This document shows positions 35,745 through 43,217 of a DNA stretch of 64,000 bases, piece after piece (the first letter of the stretch is position 1; the number at the start of each line of letters is the position of its first letter). The stretch lies in NCBI GenBank assembly GCA_964525045.1, contig CAZGFD010000007.1, positions 62,001 to 126,000 of the forward strand, given 5' to 3'. Origin of the DNA: G020348185 sp964525045. Its GTDB lineage: Bacteria > Nitrospirota > Nitrospiria > Nitrospirales > UBA8639. Below the pieces are notes generated by a model, which saw only the letters and a list, made by a program, of their open reading frames with translations, ran no database searches and had not been told where the DNA came from. A program made the position numbers and the translations under genes.

Positions 35745-36535
35745 AGCGGTTTCGCCGATTCGGCGCCTCCTTGTGAATGAAGTTTGTTGGTATCCGGGTG
35801 TGAATAGAAAGGCGTTCGGTTAAGAAATAACCGAAAGGCCTGCCAATAAATCGCCCCGATCACCTGAAGGGTCATCAGGGGATAGGCCACTAAGACGCGT
35901 GCACAGTTGGCTCCGTTGAGAGGCGTGCGCTGGAGGTGCATCGTGGCATCAAACATTTTCCCATCGGTCTGGTGGTTTTCCATATGAACCAGGAGTTTTT
36001 CTGTCGGTGTCCCGAAAATCCAATTGTATTGAATGTCCATAGGCATAAAGGGCGAGATATGAAAGGCCTTTCCGAATCTGAACTGCAGGTTCTTCGATGT
36101 CGAAATATTTTGTTCCCTTGGTAAAACGTACGTATGACGCTCCCCCCAGGGTGTATTGGTGATTTCCGCCACAATCGTCTCAACCGATTGACCGGAGGGA
36201 TCGAAACAATAATACAAGCTGACCGGATTGAACACGTAGCCGAAATACCTCAGGTGCGTGAGCAATCGTATCGGTCCTCCCGGCCTACGACCGGTCTTTT
36301 GCTCTACGAAATTGCCAACGGCTGTTTTCAAAGGCAGCCGTTCATCGCCAAAATAGTCAGCACGGCGAAACCAGGCGGGAGCCGGGCGACGGGAAGACCA
36401 TAACCATCGTTGACGAAAGACCTCCTCTAGCTCATCCAAATCCAGATAAGTCAGGAACAGAGGAAAGCGAAATTTGTGCTCTTTTGGGGCGTAGCGCCGG
36501 TGTTCAACCTGTCCCTTGTAAAGACAACTGTGCAT
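35741..36535 (-). CDS. DUF1365 protein
   Basis: A 264-residue protein of the DUF1365 family (MHSCLYKGQVEHRRYAPKEH start; GPIRLLTHLRYFGYVFNPVS block). DUF1365 genes sit between an FAD oxidoreductase and a cfa gene in many bacteria, as here, and are thought to act in modifying unsaturated fatty acids. The start is the ATG at 36535, which has GGAGG plus GGGAG upstream and overlaps the previous gene by 32 bp; the frame is open to 36739, but that extension lies wholly inside the FAD gene. It ends with a hydrophobic helix. Molecular activity is not known. Confidence 0.88.
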   Translation of the reverse strand: MHSCLYKGQVEHRRYAPKEHKFRFPLFLTYLDLDELEEVFRQRWLWSSRRPAPAWFRRADYFGDERLPLKTAVGNFVEQKTGRRPGGPIRLLTHLRYFGYVFNPVSLYYCFDPSGQSVETIVAEITNTPWGERHTYVLPREQNISTSKNLQFRFGKAFHISPFMPMDIQYNWIFGTPTEKLLVHMENHQTDGKMFDATMHLQRTPLNGANCARVLVAYPLMTLQVIGAIYWQAFRLFLNRTPFYSHPDTNKLHSQGGAESAKPL

Positions 36536-37781
36536 GGTCTCCCATCCTCCTGAAATGTTCGAGTGCATGAAGGGCACTGACGACTCCATCTTCATGAAAT
36601 CCAAATCGCCAATACGCTCCGCAATAGTAGGTGCGTCTGACTCCGTTAATTTCAGCCTGCCGTTTTTGTGCAGCCACGGCTTTGGATGAAAAAAACGGAT
36701 GATGATAGGTGATGCGCTTGATAACCTTGGTTGGGTCAATGGCCTGGCCGTTATTGAGGGTGACGCAGAACTGTACCGGGGCTTGAATCCCTTGCAGAAT
36801 ATTCATGTTGTAGGTCACGGGGACCCGGCCTCCGGAATGACTCTGAAGATGATAATTCCAGCTTGCCCAGGCCAGACGTCGTTTCGGTAGAACTCTCTCA
36901 TCGGTGTGCAAAACAGCCTCATTTTCCTGGTAGGGAATGGCGCCCAAGACCTCCTGTTCTACTGGCAATGGATCACGCAACAGCCGAAGAGCCTGATCGC
37001 TGTGCGTGGCGAGGAAGACCTGGTCAAATGATTCCGGTTTTCGATGCCGTGCCTTGATGGTGACCGCATCGGCATGCCGCCTGATGCTCTCGACGGGAGA
37101 GTTGATTTGAAGGCGATGCCGGAAACGGGCAGTCAGCTTGCCCACATATTCTTTTGAGCCGCCTTTAATCACCTGCCAGGTTGGCCGATCATTGACGCTC
37201 AACATTCCGTGATTATGAAAAAAACGAATGAAAAAGTGGGCGGGCATGGAAGCAAGCTGGGCAGGGTCGCTGGACCAGATGGCAGCTCCCATGGGGATTA
37301 AATAGTTTTCAATGAATTCAGGACTATAGGCGTTTTCAGAAAGATACTCGCCTAAACTCATTTCCCCCTGGTCTGATTCCAATAATGTGGGAGCTTCCCG
37401 ATTAAAGCGGATGATGTCTTTGATCATGCGATAGAAAGAGGGCCGGAAAAGATTCCGTCGTTGTGCAAAAAGGGTATTCAGTGAGGTGCCGTTGTATTCG
37501 AGTCCGGTGCGTTCGCACTTGACGCTGAAACTCATCGAAGTCGGCTGTACCGGGACATTGAGTTCTTTTAATAGTTGGGTGAAATGCGGATAGGTCTTGT
37601 AGTTGAAGACGATAAATCCGGTATCAACGGCATACCGCTGTCCTTCCCATTCAATGTCATGGGTGTGGGTGTGGCCGCCGATATGATCGTTGGCTTCAAA
37701 GACCGCGACCTGATGGTCTTTGCTTAAATGGTAAGCCGCCACATTTCCCGCGATACCGGTTCCAACAACGGCAATCTTCAT
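36504..37781 (-). CDS. FAD-dependent oxidoreductase of the cfa-DUF1365 cluster
   Basis: A 425-residue flavin amine-oxidase-like protein. The FAD-binding fold starts at residue 1 (MKIAVVGTGIAGNVAAYHLS) and is followed by FEANDHIGGHTHTHDI and DTGFIVFNYKTYPHFTQLL, a signature of the cfa-linked subfamily. The C-terminal YYCGAYWRFGFHEDGVVSAL closes the flavin site. It overlaps the desaturase gene by 4 bp (ATGA) and the DUF1365 gene by 32 bp, which shows tight translational coupling. The likely substrate is an unsaturated acyl chain; that is inferred from its partners. Confidence 0.88.
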   Translation of the reverse strand: MKIAVVGTGIAGNVAAYHLSKDHQVAVFEANDHIGGHTHTHDIEWEGQRYAVDTGFIVFNYKTYPHFTQLLKELNVPVQPTSMSFSVKCERTGLEYNGTSLNTLFAQRRNLFRPSFYRMIKDIIRFNREAPTLLESDQGEMSLGEYLSENAYSPEFIENYLIPMGAAIWSSDPAQLASMPAHFFIRFFHNHGMLSVNDRPTWQVIKGGSKEYVGKLTARFRHRLQINSPVESIRRHADAVTIKARHRKPESFDQVFLATHSDQALRLLRDPLPVEQEVLGAIPYQENEAVLHTDERVLPKRRLAWASWNYHLQSHSGGRVPVTYNMNILQGIQAPVQFCVTLNNGQAIDPTKVIKRITYHHPFFSSKAVAAQKRQAEINGVRRTYYCGAYWRFGFHEDGVVSALHALEHFRRMGDHAQLSLQGTG

Positions 37782-38764
37782 GCGCTTACCTTCTCCTTGG
37801 TCGGAAGCATTCTCTTATGTCGGGTATGCTGTTGATTCAGCAACCAAGCCGGAGCCGGTCGGACGTTCCAGATAAGCCCCATCCATTCAAACAGACAGAG
37901 AATGTAATAGGTGACGTCGAATTCCCACCAACGGAATCCTTGTCTCACCGACCCCGGATAATAGTGATGGTTGTTGTGCCACCCTTCGCCCATGGTCAGC
38001 ATGGCCAGCACAAAATTGTTCCGGCTGTTATCGGAGGTCGCGAAGCGGCGGCTACCAAACCGGTGGGCTAAAGAGGTGATGGTAAATGTACAGTGGTAAA
38101 GGACCACGGTGGAAATCACAAATCCCCACACCAGCATTTGCCATCCGTTTGTGCCAAGAGAAGGATACGATCTCGCCATCCATTCCCCGGCCATGAAGAG
38201 GCTGAGGGCGAACAGTGTGGGAACGACTACGTCAAACCGGTCCAAAAATCGTAATTCGGGAAACCGCGCAAAATCCTTAATTCGGTTAAGATTCGTTTGA
38301 AAATTTTTGCGTGACAAAAACCAGCCCATATGGCTCCACATAAACCCCTTCTGGACAGGCGAGTGGATGTCAGTTGGTCGGTCAGAATTGACATGATGAT
38401 TCCGATGATGAGCCGCCCACCATAATGGGCCTCGCTGCACCGAGCTCGCTCCAATGACGGCAAACACAAATTGCAGCAACCGGGAAGTGGAAAATGTGTT
38501 ATGTGAAAAATAGCGATGATAGAACCCCGTGATGGCGAACATCCGGAGCACGTAGAAGCCGACGGCAGCCAATACTGCAACGGGACTCCACCCCACCAGG
38601 AAGACCGCCAGAACGGCGATGTGCATGGCGATGAACGGAATGGTGCGGAGCCAATCCATACAACGATCGTCGCCCTCGAAATTCGTATCTTGGTCAGCAT
38701 AGCTATCAAACCAGCGTTTGATAGTTTCCCACCGGTGTTCCAAGGTTTTGGTTGTGGTTTGCAT
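37778..38764 (-). CDS. Membrane acyl-CoA / acyl-lipid desaturase
   Basis: A 328-residue di-iron membrane desaturase of the delta-9 type. The three His boxes are intact: YHRYFSHNTF (~residue 82), AAHHRNHH (~118) and WHNNHHYY (~263). About four TM helices surround them. It should introduce a cis double bond into saturated acyl chains using O2 and reducing power. The ATG at 38764 has GGGA just upstream; the TTG at 38782 is less likely. It supplies the unsaturated substrate needed by the Cfa-type enzymes at both ends of the operon. Confidence 0.92.
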   Translation of the reverse strand: MQTTTKTLEHRWETIKRWFDSYADQDTNFEGDDRCMDWLRTIPFIAMHIAVLAVFLVGWSPVAVLAAVGFYVLRMFAITGFYHRYFSHNTFSTSRLLQFVFAVIGASSVQRGPLWWAAHHRNHHVNSDRPTDIHSPVQKGFMWSHMGWFLSRKNFQTNLNRIKDFARFPELRFLDRFDVVVPTLFALSLFMAGEWMARSYPSLGTNGWQMLVWGFVISTVVLYHCTFTITSLAHRFGSRRFATSDNSRNNFVLAMLTMGEGWHNNHHYYPGSVRQGFRWWEFDVTYYILCLFEWMGLIWNVRPAPAWLLNQQHTRHKRMLPTKEKVSA

Positions 38765-38789
38765 GATTCCCGTTCCCTTCAACGTTTCG

Positions 38790-39329
38790 TCAGCTCAATT
38801 CATTCCATTGCTGTGGAACTTTTTGGATTTCGGAAATGTCATAGCCCAGCTCAGAGGCCTTCGTCAGTAAAAGCTGGTAATCCTTTTCTGCGATTTGAGG
38901 GGTGCGAGCCATGATCCAAATATAATCCCGCTGGTTCCGGCCGATAATGGTTTGGCTATAGTCTTCCGAAACAAACACAATGCGATAGTCGGCTTTAAAC
39001 GGCCAAATAAACTGCATCCCCCAGATCGCATTGGACTGTTTATCCAGGACATAGCCTGTTGGATGATATGTTTTTTCTTCCCCTGTGCTGCTTCCCTCAC
39101 GAAAACGAAATGTGGTGGCCACCGTTCCGTCTTCGTTTAATCTATATGATTCCACGGCGTTAACGGCGCCTTTCTCGATAAAGGTTGGTATATTGGCAAT
39201 CACATACCAATCGCCCATAAAACGATCCAGATCGACCTTGCTGACGGTGGAAATTGGAGGTGAACTACTGCAGCCAAGGAACCCTACAAGAAAACCGAAC
39301 AGTATGATTCGTGAAAATTTGTTAGTCAT
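38790..39329 (-). CDS. blc: Outer-membrane-type bacterial lipocalin (Blc-like)
   Basis: A 179-residue lipoprotein with signal peptide and lipobox FLGC at Cys20. The lipocalin signatures are DRFMGDWYVIANIPTFIEKG (~residue 35), NQRDYIWIMARTP (~132) and a C-terminal helix LLTKASELGYD. Blc-type lipocalins bind fatty acids or lysophospholipids at the outer membrane during envelope stress, which fits the lipid-modifying neighbours. Confidence 0.9.
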   Translation of the reverse strand: MTNKFSRIILFGFLVGFLGCSSSPPISTVSKVDLDRFMGDWYVIANIPTFIEKGAVNAVESYRLNEDGTVATTFRFREGSSTGEEKTYHPTGYVLDKQSNAIWGMQFIWPFKADYRIVFVSEDYSQTIIGRNQRDYIWIMARTPQIAEKDYQLLLTKASELGYDISEIQKVPQQWNELS

Positions 39330-39336
39330 GTCATGC

Positions 39337-40008
39337 TCACTTGATTAAATAACGAAGTGTTTTTCCGTTTTTGGTTGTTGAGTGAAGCGAAACCCACTCA
39401 CCCATCTTGGTGTACCAAAGGTCAATGACAAACTTGTCGCTGACAATTCTCCGGTGTTCAGTTTTGGTGGGTGTTCCACGAACAGGTATCGTGTCCTCTC
39501 CCACTTTTGAGACTTTTACTGGTTTTAGTTCCCCCGTTTGGGAGTTCAACAGGCGTTCGCTTTGAAACCATTTCGGATTCCAGTACGCGTAGGTTTTAAC
39601 GCATCCTTTGACACTGGTCTCACCATTATGGGTTTGCCAGGTAAACTGACCGTTTTGGGAATTGCCTTTAACGAAAAAGGACTCTCCGTTGTCGTCCGTC
39701 CGGGCTCGGATTTCCTTCAGACAATCCCCCTCCCAGATTTCAGAATTGGTGTGCCGGTATTTGTAAAAGGGGATGTAGAGATAGCTCACATCAAAAGAAG
39801 CTTCGATATCCACTTGCGTTCGTTTCCCATCAGATGACACCCTAAAGCTCTGATTGCCGATTTCGTCGTCATCTAAATAAACAGTGAATGCATAGGTCTC
39901 CTCGGTGTTCCCCTGGGCCTGGGTGGCCAATCCCACGCACAGGGCCAGTAGGGTGAGGCATGCCATCAAGAGCGTTGAGTTTGTCATGAAAAAGCCGGAA
40001 GTCGTCAT
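39337..40008 (-). CDS. DUF6134-like exported protein
   Basis: A 223-residue protein with a signal peptide (LLMACLTLLALCVGLATQAQ). The mature part is a beta-rich domain (YAFTVYLDDDEIGNQSFRVS, then VDIEASFDVSYLYIPFYKYRH) matching a periplasmic family of unknown function that commonly occurs in this lipid cluster. The start overlaps the DUF1295 gene by 4 bp (ATGA) with GAGGGGG just upstream. It may bind lipid or carry it between membranes, but there is no direct evidence. Confidence 0.8.
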   Translation of the reverse strand: MTTSGFFMTNSTLLMACLTLLALCVGLATQAQGNTEETYAFTVYLDDDEIGNQSFRVSSDGKRTQVDIEASFDVSYLYIPFYKYRHTNSEIWEGDCLKEIRARTDDNGESFFVKGNSQNGQFTWQTHNGETSVKGCVKTYAYWNPKWFQSERLLNSQTGELKPVKVSKVGEDTIPVRGTPTKTEHRRIVSDKFVIDLWYTKMGEWVSLHSTTKNGKTLRYLIK

Positions 40009-40811
40009 GATGCCCCCTCCTGTGTTTGCGTCGATTGATGTATTTTTTTTGGCGGACCGGGAATAAATGCGTTCGTCCGTTCAATGTATTCTTGGTAAGC
40101 GGGGCGGCGTGCCACAATGGTTTCCTCGAGGAGCGAGACTCCTGAAAATTTCAGCAGCATGTAGGTGAGAAGGAGGGGGGCAATGATCGTCCACCATCCG
40201 CCCACAGGAATGGCAAAGATGTAAAAACCCCACCAGATCAGGCATTCCCCGAAATAGTTGGGATGACGTGTGTAGCGCCACAGACCCCTGTTCAACACTT
40301 TTCCTTTGTTAGCGGGATTCGCCTGAAACCGGACCAGTTGCCAATCGCCCACAGTCTCGAAGGCCATGCCCAGCGTCCACAATGCGATTGCCAGAATATC
40401 AAGGCTCGCTATTTCAATCGGGACCGTTAAGGCTACCCATAGAGGCATGGAGATGATCCAAGCCAGCAGACCCTGAAAAATAAAGATGATCCCCAGACTT
40501 TTCAGGGCAAAGTTGGGTTCGTATTTTTCACGGATGTCCCGATAGCGACGGTCCTCGGGCTCCCCCCAGTTACGTATAATGATATGCAGAGACAAACGAA
40601 CGGCCCACAACAGTACAAGTGCCAGGACAAGGGAGGAACGGGAGGTATACAGATCAACATTACTGGAGTAAACCAATGCGGCGACCAGGAGCATGATCGA
40701 CCAGATTCCGTCCACGATGCTGACATCCCGCTTCATGGCACTTACGGCCCACGTACAGGTGGTTAAGATCAGAATGGCTAACAGACCCATTGAATAGATG
40801 GAGAAATTCAT
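40005..40811 (-). CDS. DUF1295 membrane protein (steroid 5-alpha-reductase-like fold)
   Basis: A 268-residue protein with about seven TM helices. The family signature RYTRHPNYFGECLIWWGFYI (~residue 188) and EDRRYRDIREKYEPNF (~90) are clear. DUF1295 proteins resemble steroid reductases and isoprenylcysteine methyltransferases, so an NAD(P)H-dependent reduction or methylation of a lipid is plausible. Coupled on both sides: 4-bp overlap with the DUF2878 gene upstream and the DUF6134 gene downstream. Confidence 0.88.
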   Translation of the reverse strand: MNFSIYSMGLLAILILTTCTWAVSAMKRDVSIVDGIWSIMLLVAALVYSSNVDLYTSRSSLVLALVLLWAVRLSLHIIIRNWGEPEDRRYRDIREKYEPNFALKSLGIIFIFQGLLAWIISMPLWVALTVPIEIASLDILAIALWTLGMAFETVGDWQLVRFQANPANKGKVLNRGLWRYTRHPNYFGECLIWWGFYIFAIPVGGWWTIIAPLLLTYMLLKFSGVSLLEETIVARRPAYQEYIERTNAFIPGPPKKIHQSTQTQEGAS

Positions 40812-41347
40812 GATGCCCTCTCAGTTAACACCTTCGCATACCCGTCAAAGCGGGACGCCACATACATCAGCGCGGGAGTCAAGACGGCCCAACCGACGGC
40901 CAACGCGATAATGGCAGTGCGTTCATTTCCAAATTCCAAAGCTCCGAGCCGGTGTCCTCCATAATAGGCCAGGGGGCCGCCGATGGCCCCGAATAGAGCC
41001 GCCATCACCCAGCGTCCGCGGAGCCAACGAAGGGACACATTTAAAATGGTGGCGAACAAGCCCCACATCAGAATAATCCAGTACGGCGCCACGTTCGGGA
41101 GTAATAGGCCGGAGTCGTATTTCAGCCAGTTTTGCGAGACAAGAATGCTATCCCAGATGGCCCCGATGCCTAAGGCAATCATGATCAGCTTAAGCTCAGG
41201 CTCATGGTCGTGTGCCCGAACCAGATGGTAGCCCACAATGATCAACGCGACGATCACGGCGATCCAAGGCCTGTTAGCGGCACCACTCATCACGCAGGCA
41301 AACCATCCGATCTGAAATAGAATGACGTTGGTTAGTATGATCCACAT
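40808..41347 (-). CDS. DUF2878 membrane protein
   Basis: A 179-residue protein with five or six TM helices (MWIILTNVILFQIGWFACVM start). DUF2878 proteins occur in the same operon as DUF1295, Cfa-type and FAD genes in many proteobacteria. The ATG at 41347 has GAGG 7 nt upstream; the TTG at 41359 is less likely. Function unknown; an integral-membrane partner of the lipid-modifying enzymes is a reasonable guess. Confidence 0.85.
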   Translation of the reverse strand: MWIILTNVILFQIGWFACVMSGAANRPWIAVIVALIIVGYHLVRAHDHEPELKLIMIALGIGAIWDSILVSQNWLKYDSGLLLPNVAPYWIILMWGLFATILNVSLRWLRGRWVMAALFGAIGGPLAYYGGHRLGALEFGNERTAIIALAVGWAVLTPALMYVASRFDGYAKVLTERAS

Positions 41348-41365
41348 GTTTGACCTCACTGATTG

Positions 41366-42418
41366 TTAAACGACTTTCCTTCTGAATAGAAAATGCCCTA
41401 CCATCCATTCTTGGCCTTTTGCATAACCAAACAGTTCAGCGCAGGCCATGAAAAAAATTCGCCAACGCATCCACCACGTTTGGGCATGCTCGTCCCCATA
41501 GGTGGCTGAGAAAAGCGGCCACAATGTATCGCGGGATGCATCCATATTGGCCAGCCAGGCATTTGCGGTTTTTTCATAATGCGTGCCCTCCCAACGCCAT
41601 CGCCGAACAAATTGCAGGTCATCTTGGAAGGCAAGGGGCAGGTCTTGACTTGGCATCATCCCTCCGGTGAAGAAGTGACGACTCATCCAGTCACTGGGTC
41701 CCCTGTCTTCAAAGAGATACGGCACTGCACGATGCAAAAAGATATGCATAAAGAAGAAGCCCCCCGGTTTGAGCCACCCATGGACCCTTCTGAAAAGTTC
41801 TGGCCAATTTCTCATGTGCTCGAACATCTCCACCGACACCACGCGATCGAATCTTTGTGGTTCGATATCGAACGCATTCATATCGCAGGTCATGACCTCG
41901 ACATTATTCAGGCCATGTTCCTTCGCCCGTGCTTGAATGTATTGCCGTTGTCCGTGGGAATTGGAAACCGCAGTGATTCGGCTGTGGGGGAAATGATTGG
42001 CCATCCATAGAGTCAGGGATCCCCATCCACAACCCAGTTCGAGTATCCTCTGATCGTCTTCGATCACAGCATTCCGGGTGGTTTCCTCTAGACCGGCCGC
42101 TTCAGCCTCGGCCAAATCGGTCGCGTTATCCGTCCAGTACGCACTGCTGTATTTATGGTGGGGGCCTAGCACCCTTTGGAAAAACTCCACAGGGACTTCG
42201 TAATGTTGTTCGTTGGCCTTTTCCGGGACGAGCGCGATCGGAGCCTTTCGCAATTCTTCAATAAACTTAGCCTGCTTTTCCTCCACCGTATGGATCGTTT
42301 CGGATTGAATTTCATCAAGGCGCTGACCAATGAGGTGGCGGATCCCTCTGCGAATGAAAATGTCCGGAACATGCCCATTTTCCACGAGGTTGAAGGCGAT
42401 TTGGCTAATAGGTTTCAC
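41366..42418 (-). CDS. Cfa-like SAM-dependent methyltransferase
   Basis: A 350-residue methyltransferase, first gene of the lipid operon. The lipid-site block is YEVPVEFFQRVLGPHHKYSS (~residue 75), and the SAM motif is ILELGCGWGSLTLWMANHFP (~125). It is closer to the subgroup annotated as Cfa / coclaurine N-methyltransferase-like than to the cfa gene at 34455-35744, so the operon carries two distinct enzymes. It probably alkylates an unsaturated acyl chain. Two clusters of 11-bp direct repeats lie within 175 bp upstream. Confidence 0.85.
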   Translation of the reverse strand: MKPISQIAFNLVENGHVPDIFIRRGIRHLIGQRLDEIQSETIHTVEEKQAKFIEELRKAPIALVPEKANEQHYEVPVEFFQRVLGPHHKYSSAYWTDNATDLAEAEAAGLEETTRNAVIEDDQRILELGCGWGSLTLWMANHFPHSRITAVSNSHGQRQYIQARAKEHGLNNVEVMTCDMNAFDIEPQRFDRVVSVEMFEHMRNWPELFRRVHGWLKPGGFFFMHIFLHRAVPYLFEDRGPSDWMSRHFFTGGMMPSQDLPLAFQDDLQFVRRWRWEGTHYEKTANAWLANMDASRDTLWPLFSATYGDEHAQTWWMRWRIFFMACAELFGYAKGQEWMVGHFLFRRKVV

Positions 42419-42448
42419 TGGCCACCTCCAAGGTTTTTTGGCTTACAA

Positions 42449-42470
42449 ACATTATTCAAACATTAGATAA
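42449..42470. promoter_or_regulatory. Tandem 11-bp repeat, candidate CarH/LitR operator (proximal)
   Basis: CAAACATT occurs twice at exactly 11-bp spacing (42447-42454 and 42458-42465), 30 bp upstream of the lipid-operon start. CarH-type MerR proteins bind tandem 11-bp direct repeats rather than palindromes, so the arrangement fits. The regulator assignment is inference. Confidence 0.45.
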
Positions 42471-42560
42471 TTCGTGGCCTAAGTTTTCTGTTATTTTTTG
42501 AATTCAAACTCATGTGGCAATAATAAAATAGTTGTGTGTACGTGAAGAAATAAATGTATC

Positions 42561-42590
42561 AAAACATTAGACAAACATTATACTAAACTT
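42561..42590. promoter_or_regulatory. Triple 11-bp direct repeat, candidate CarH/LitR operator (distal)
   Basis: Three 11-mers in register, of the form NNN-AAAACATT, NNN-CAAACATT and NNN-CTAAACTT, cover about 42558-42590. Three tandem 11-bp units are what a CarH tetramer contacts in Thermus. The last 25 bp (42566-42590) resemble 58968-58992 beside the second CarH-type gene. Confidence 0.5.
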
Positions 42591-42753
42591 GCATTTCAAT
42601 CCTAGTACTTTTGAGGAGTTTAAAGTCTAAGTTGCTGTTTTATTGAGAGAAAATATTTGATTTGTGGGTAAGAAATTATGAATGGAAGCGGTAGAAACCA
42701 GAGGTTATCTCAGACCTTGATAAATTTAGGTTCCCCGGACTTCCATCCCGGAC

Positions 42754-42790
42754 CATTCAGAATAGGGACCAAAGGTCCCAATACTGAATG
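42754..42790. repeat. 37-bp hyphenated palindrome
   Basis: CATTCAG, AATA, GGGACC, AAA, GGTCCC, AATA, CTGAATG: perfect outer 7-bp and inner 6-bp arms separated by matched AATA internal loops. It could be a large hairpin in RNA or a two-dimer operator. No T-run follows. Confidence 0.5.
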
Positions 42791-43217
42791 CACCCATGAT
42801 TTGCCGGGACGAAGGGATTTGGATTGGTGGTTGTAAGAATGTGAAGGGACATGGTCATGGAAGTGGGGGCGTGAATCCTCATGGGTGGGCCAGACATCTC
42901 GATGGCGAGGCTAGTGTAGCGTTCTGATTTCCTTTCAAAAATTCTTATTACATCAATCATCTTGATTGGGAATGATAGGAAGGAAGCCCCTGGCCTCGAA
43001 TGCTTCCTGATTGGTTCAAACGCGTCCCAGTCGAATGTACTGTTCAAATTACATCTTCTCTTTAGTTGGCCAGACTTCCCGAAGAACCAAAGATATTTTG
43101 GAAGGGTAGTGGTTCGGAAAAAATGGGGTTCCCGAGGGACGGGGTCGGGGGTCGTTGGGACAAGGCCGTCCAAGGCTGTTAAAATACACACAACTGCTTT
43201 TCAATTGGACATGATCC

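Larger units (their letters stand above)
42419..43217. other. Long intergenic region between the lipid operon and the sigma-54 activator gene
   Basis: About 800 bp with no convincing gene. The left 200 bp is AT-rich and holds the operator candidates. A hyphenated palindrome lies at 42754-42790. A minus-strand open frame at 42757-43191 has no ribosome-binding site and no protein-like composition. Confidence 0.5.

Noticed and set aside
42757..43191. 144-codon minus-strand open frame in the long spacer before the sigma-54 activator gene
   Set aside because: No ribosome-binding site, unusual composition and no recognisable domain. It overlaps the spacer palindrome. It is probably a chance frame.
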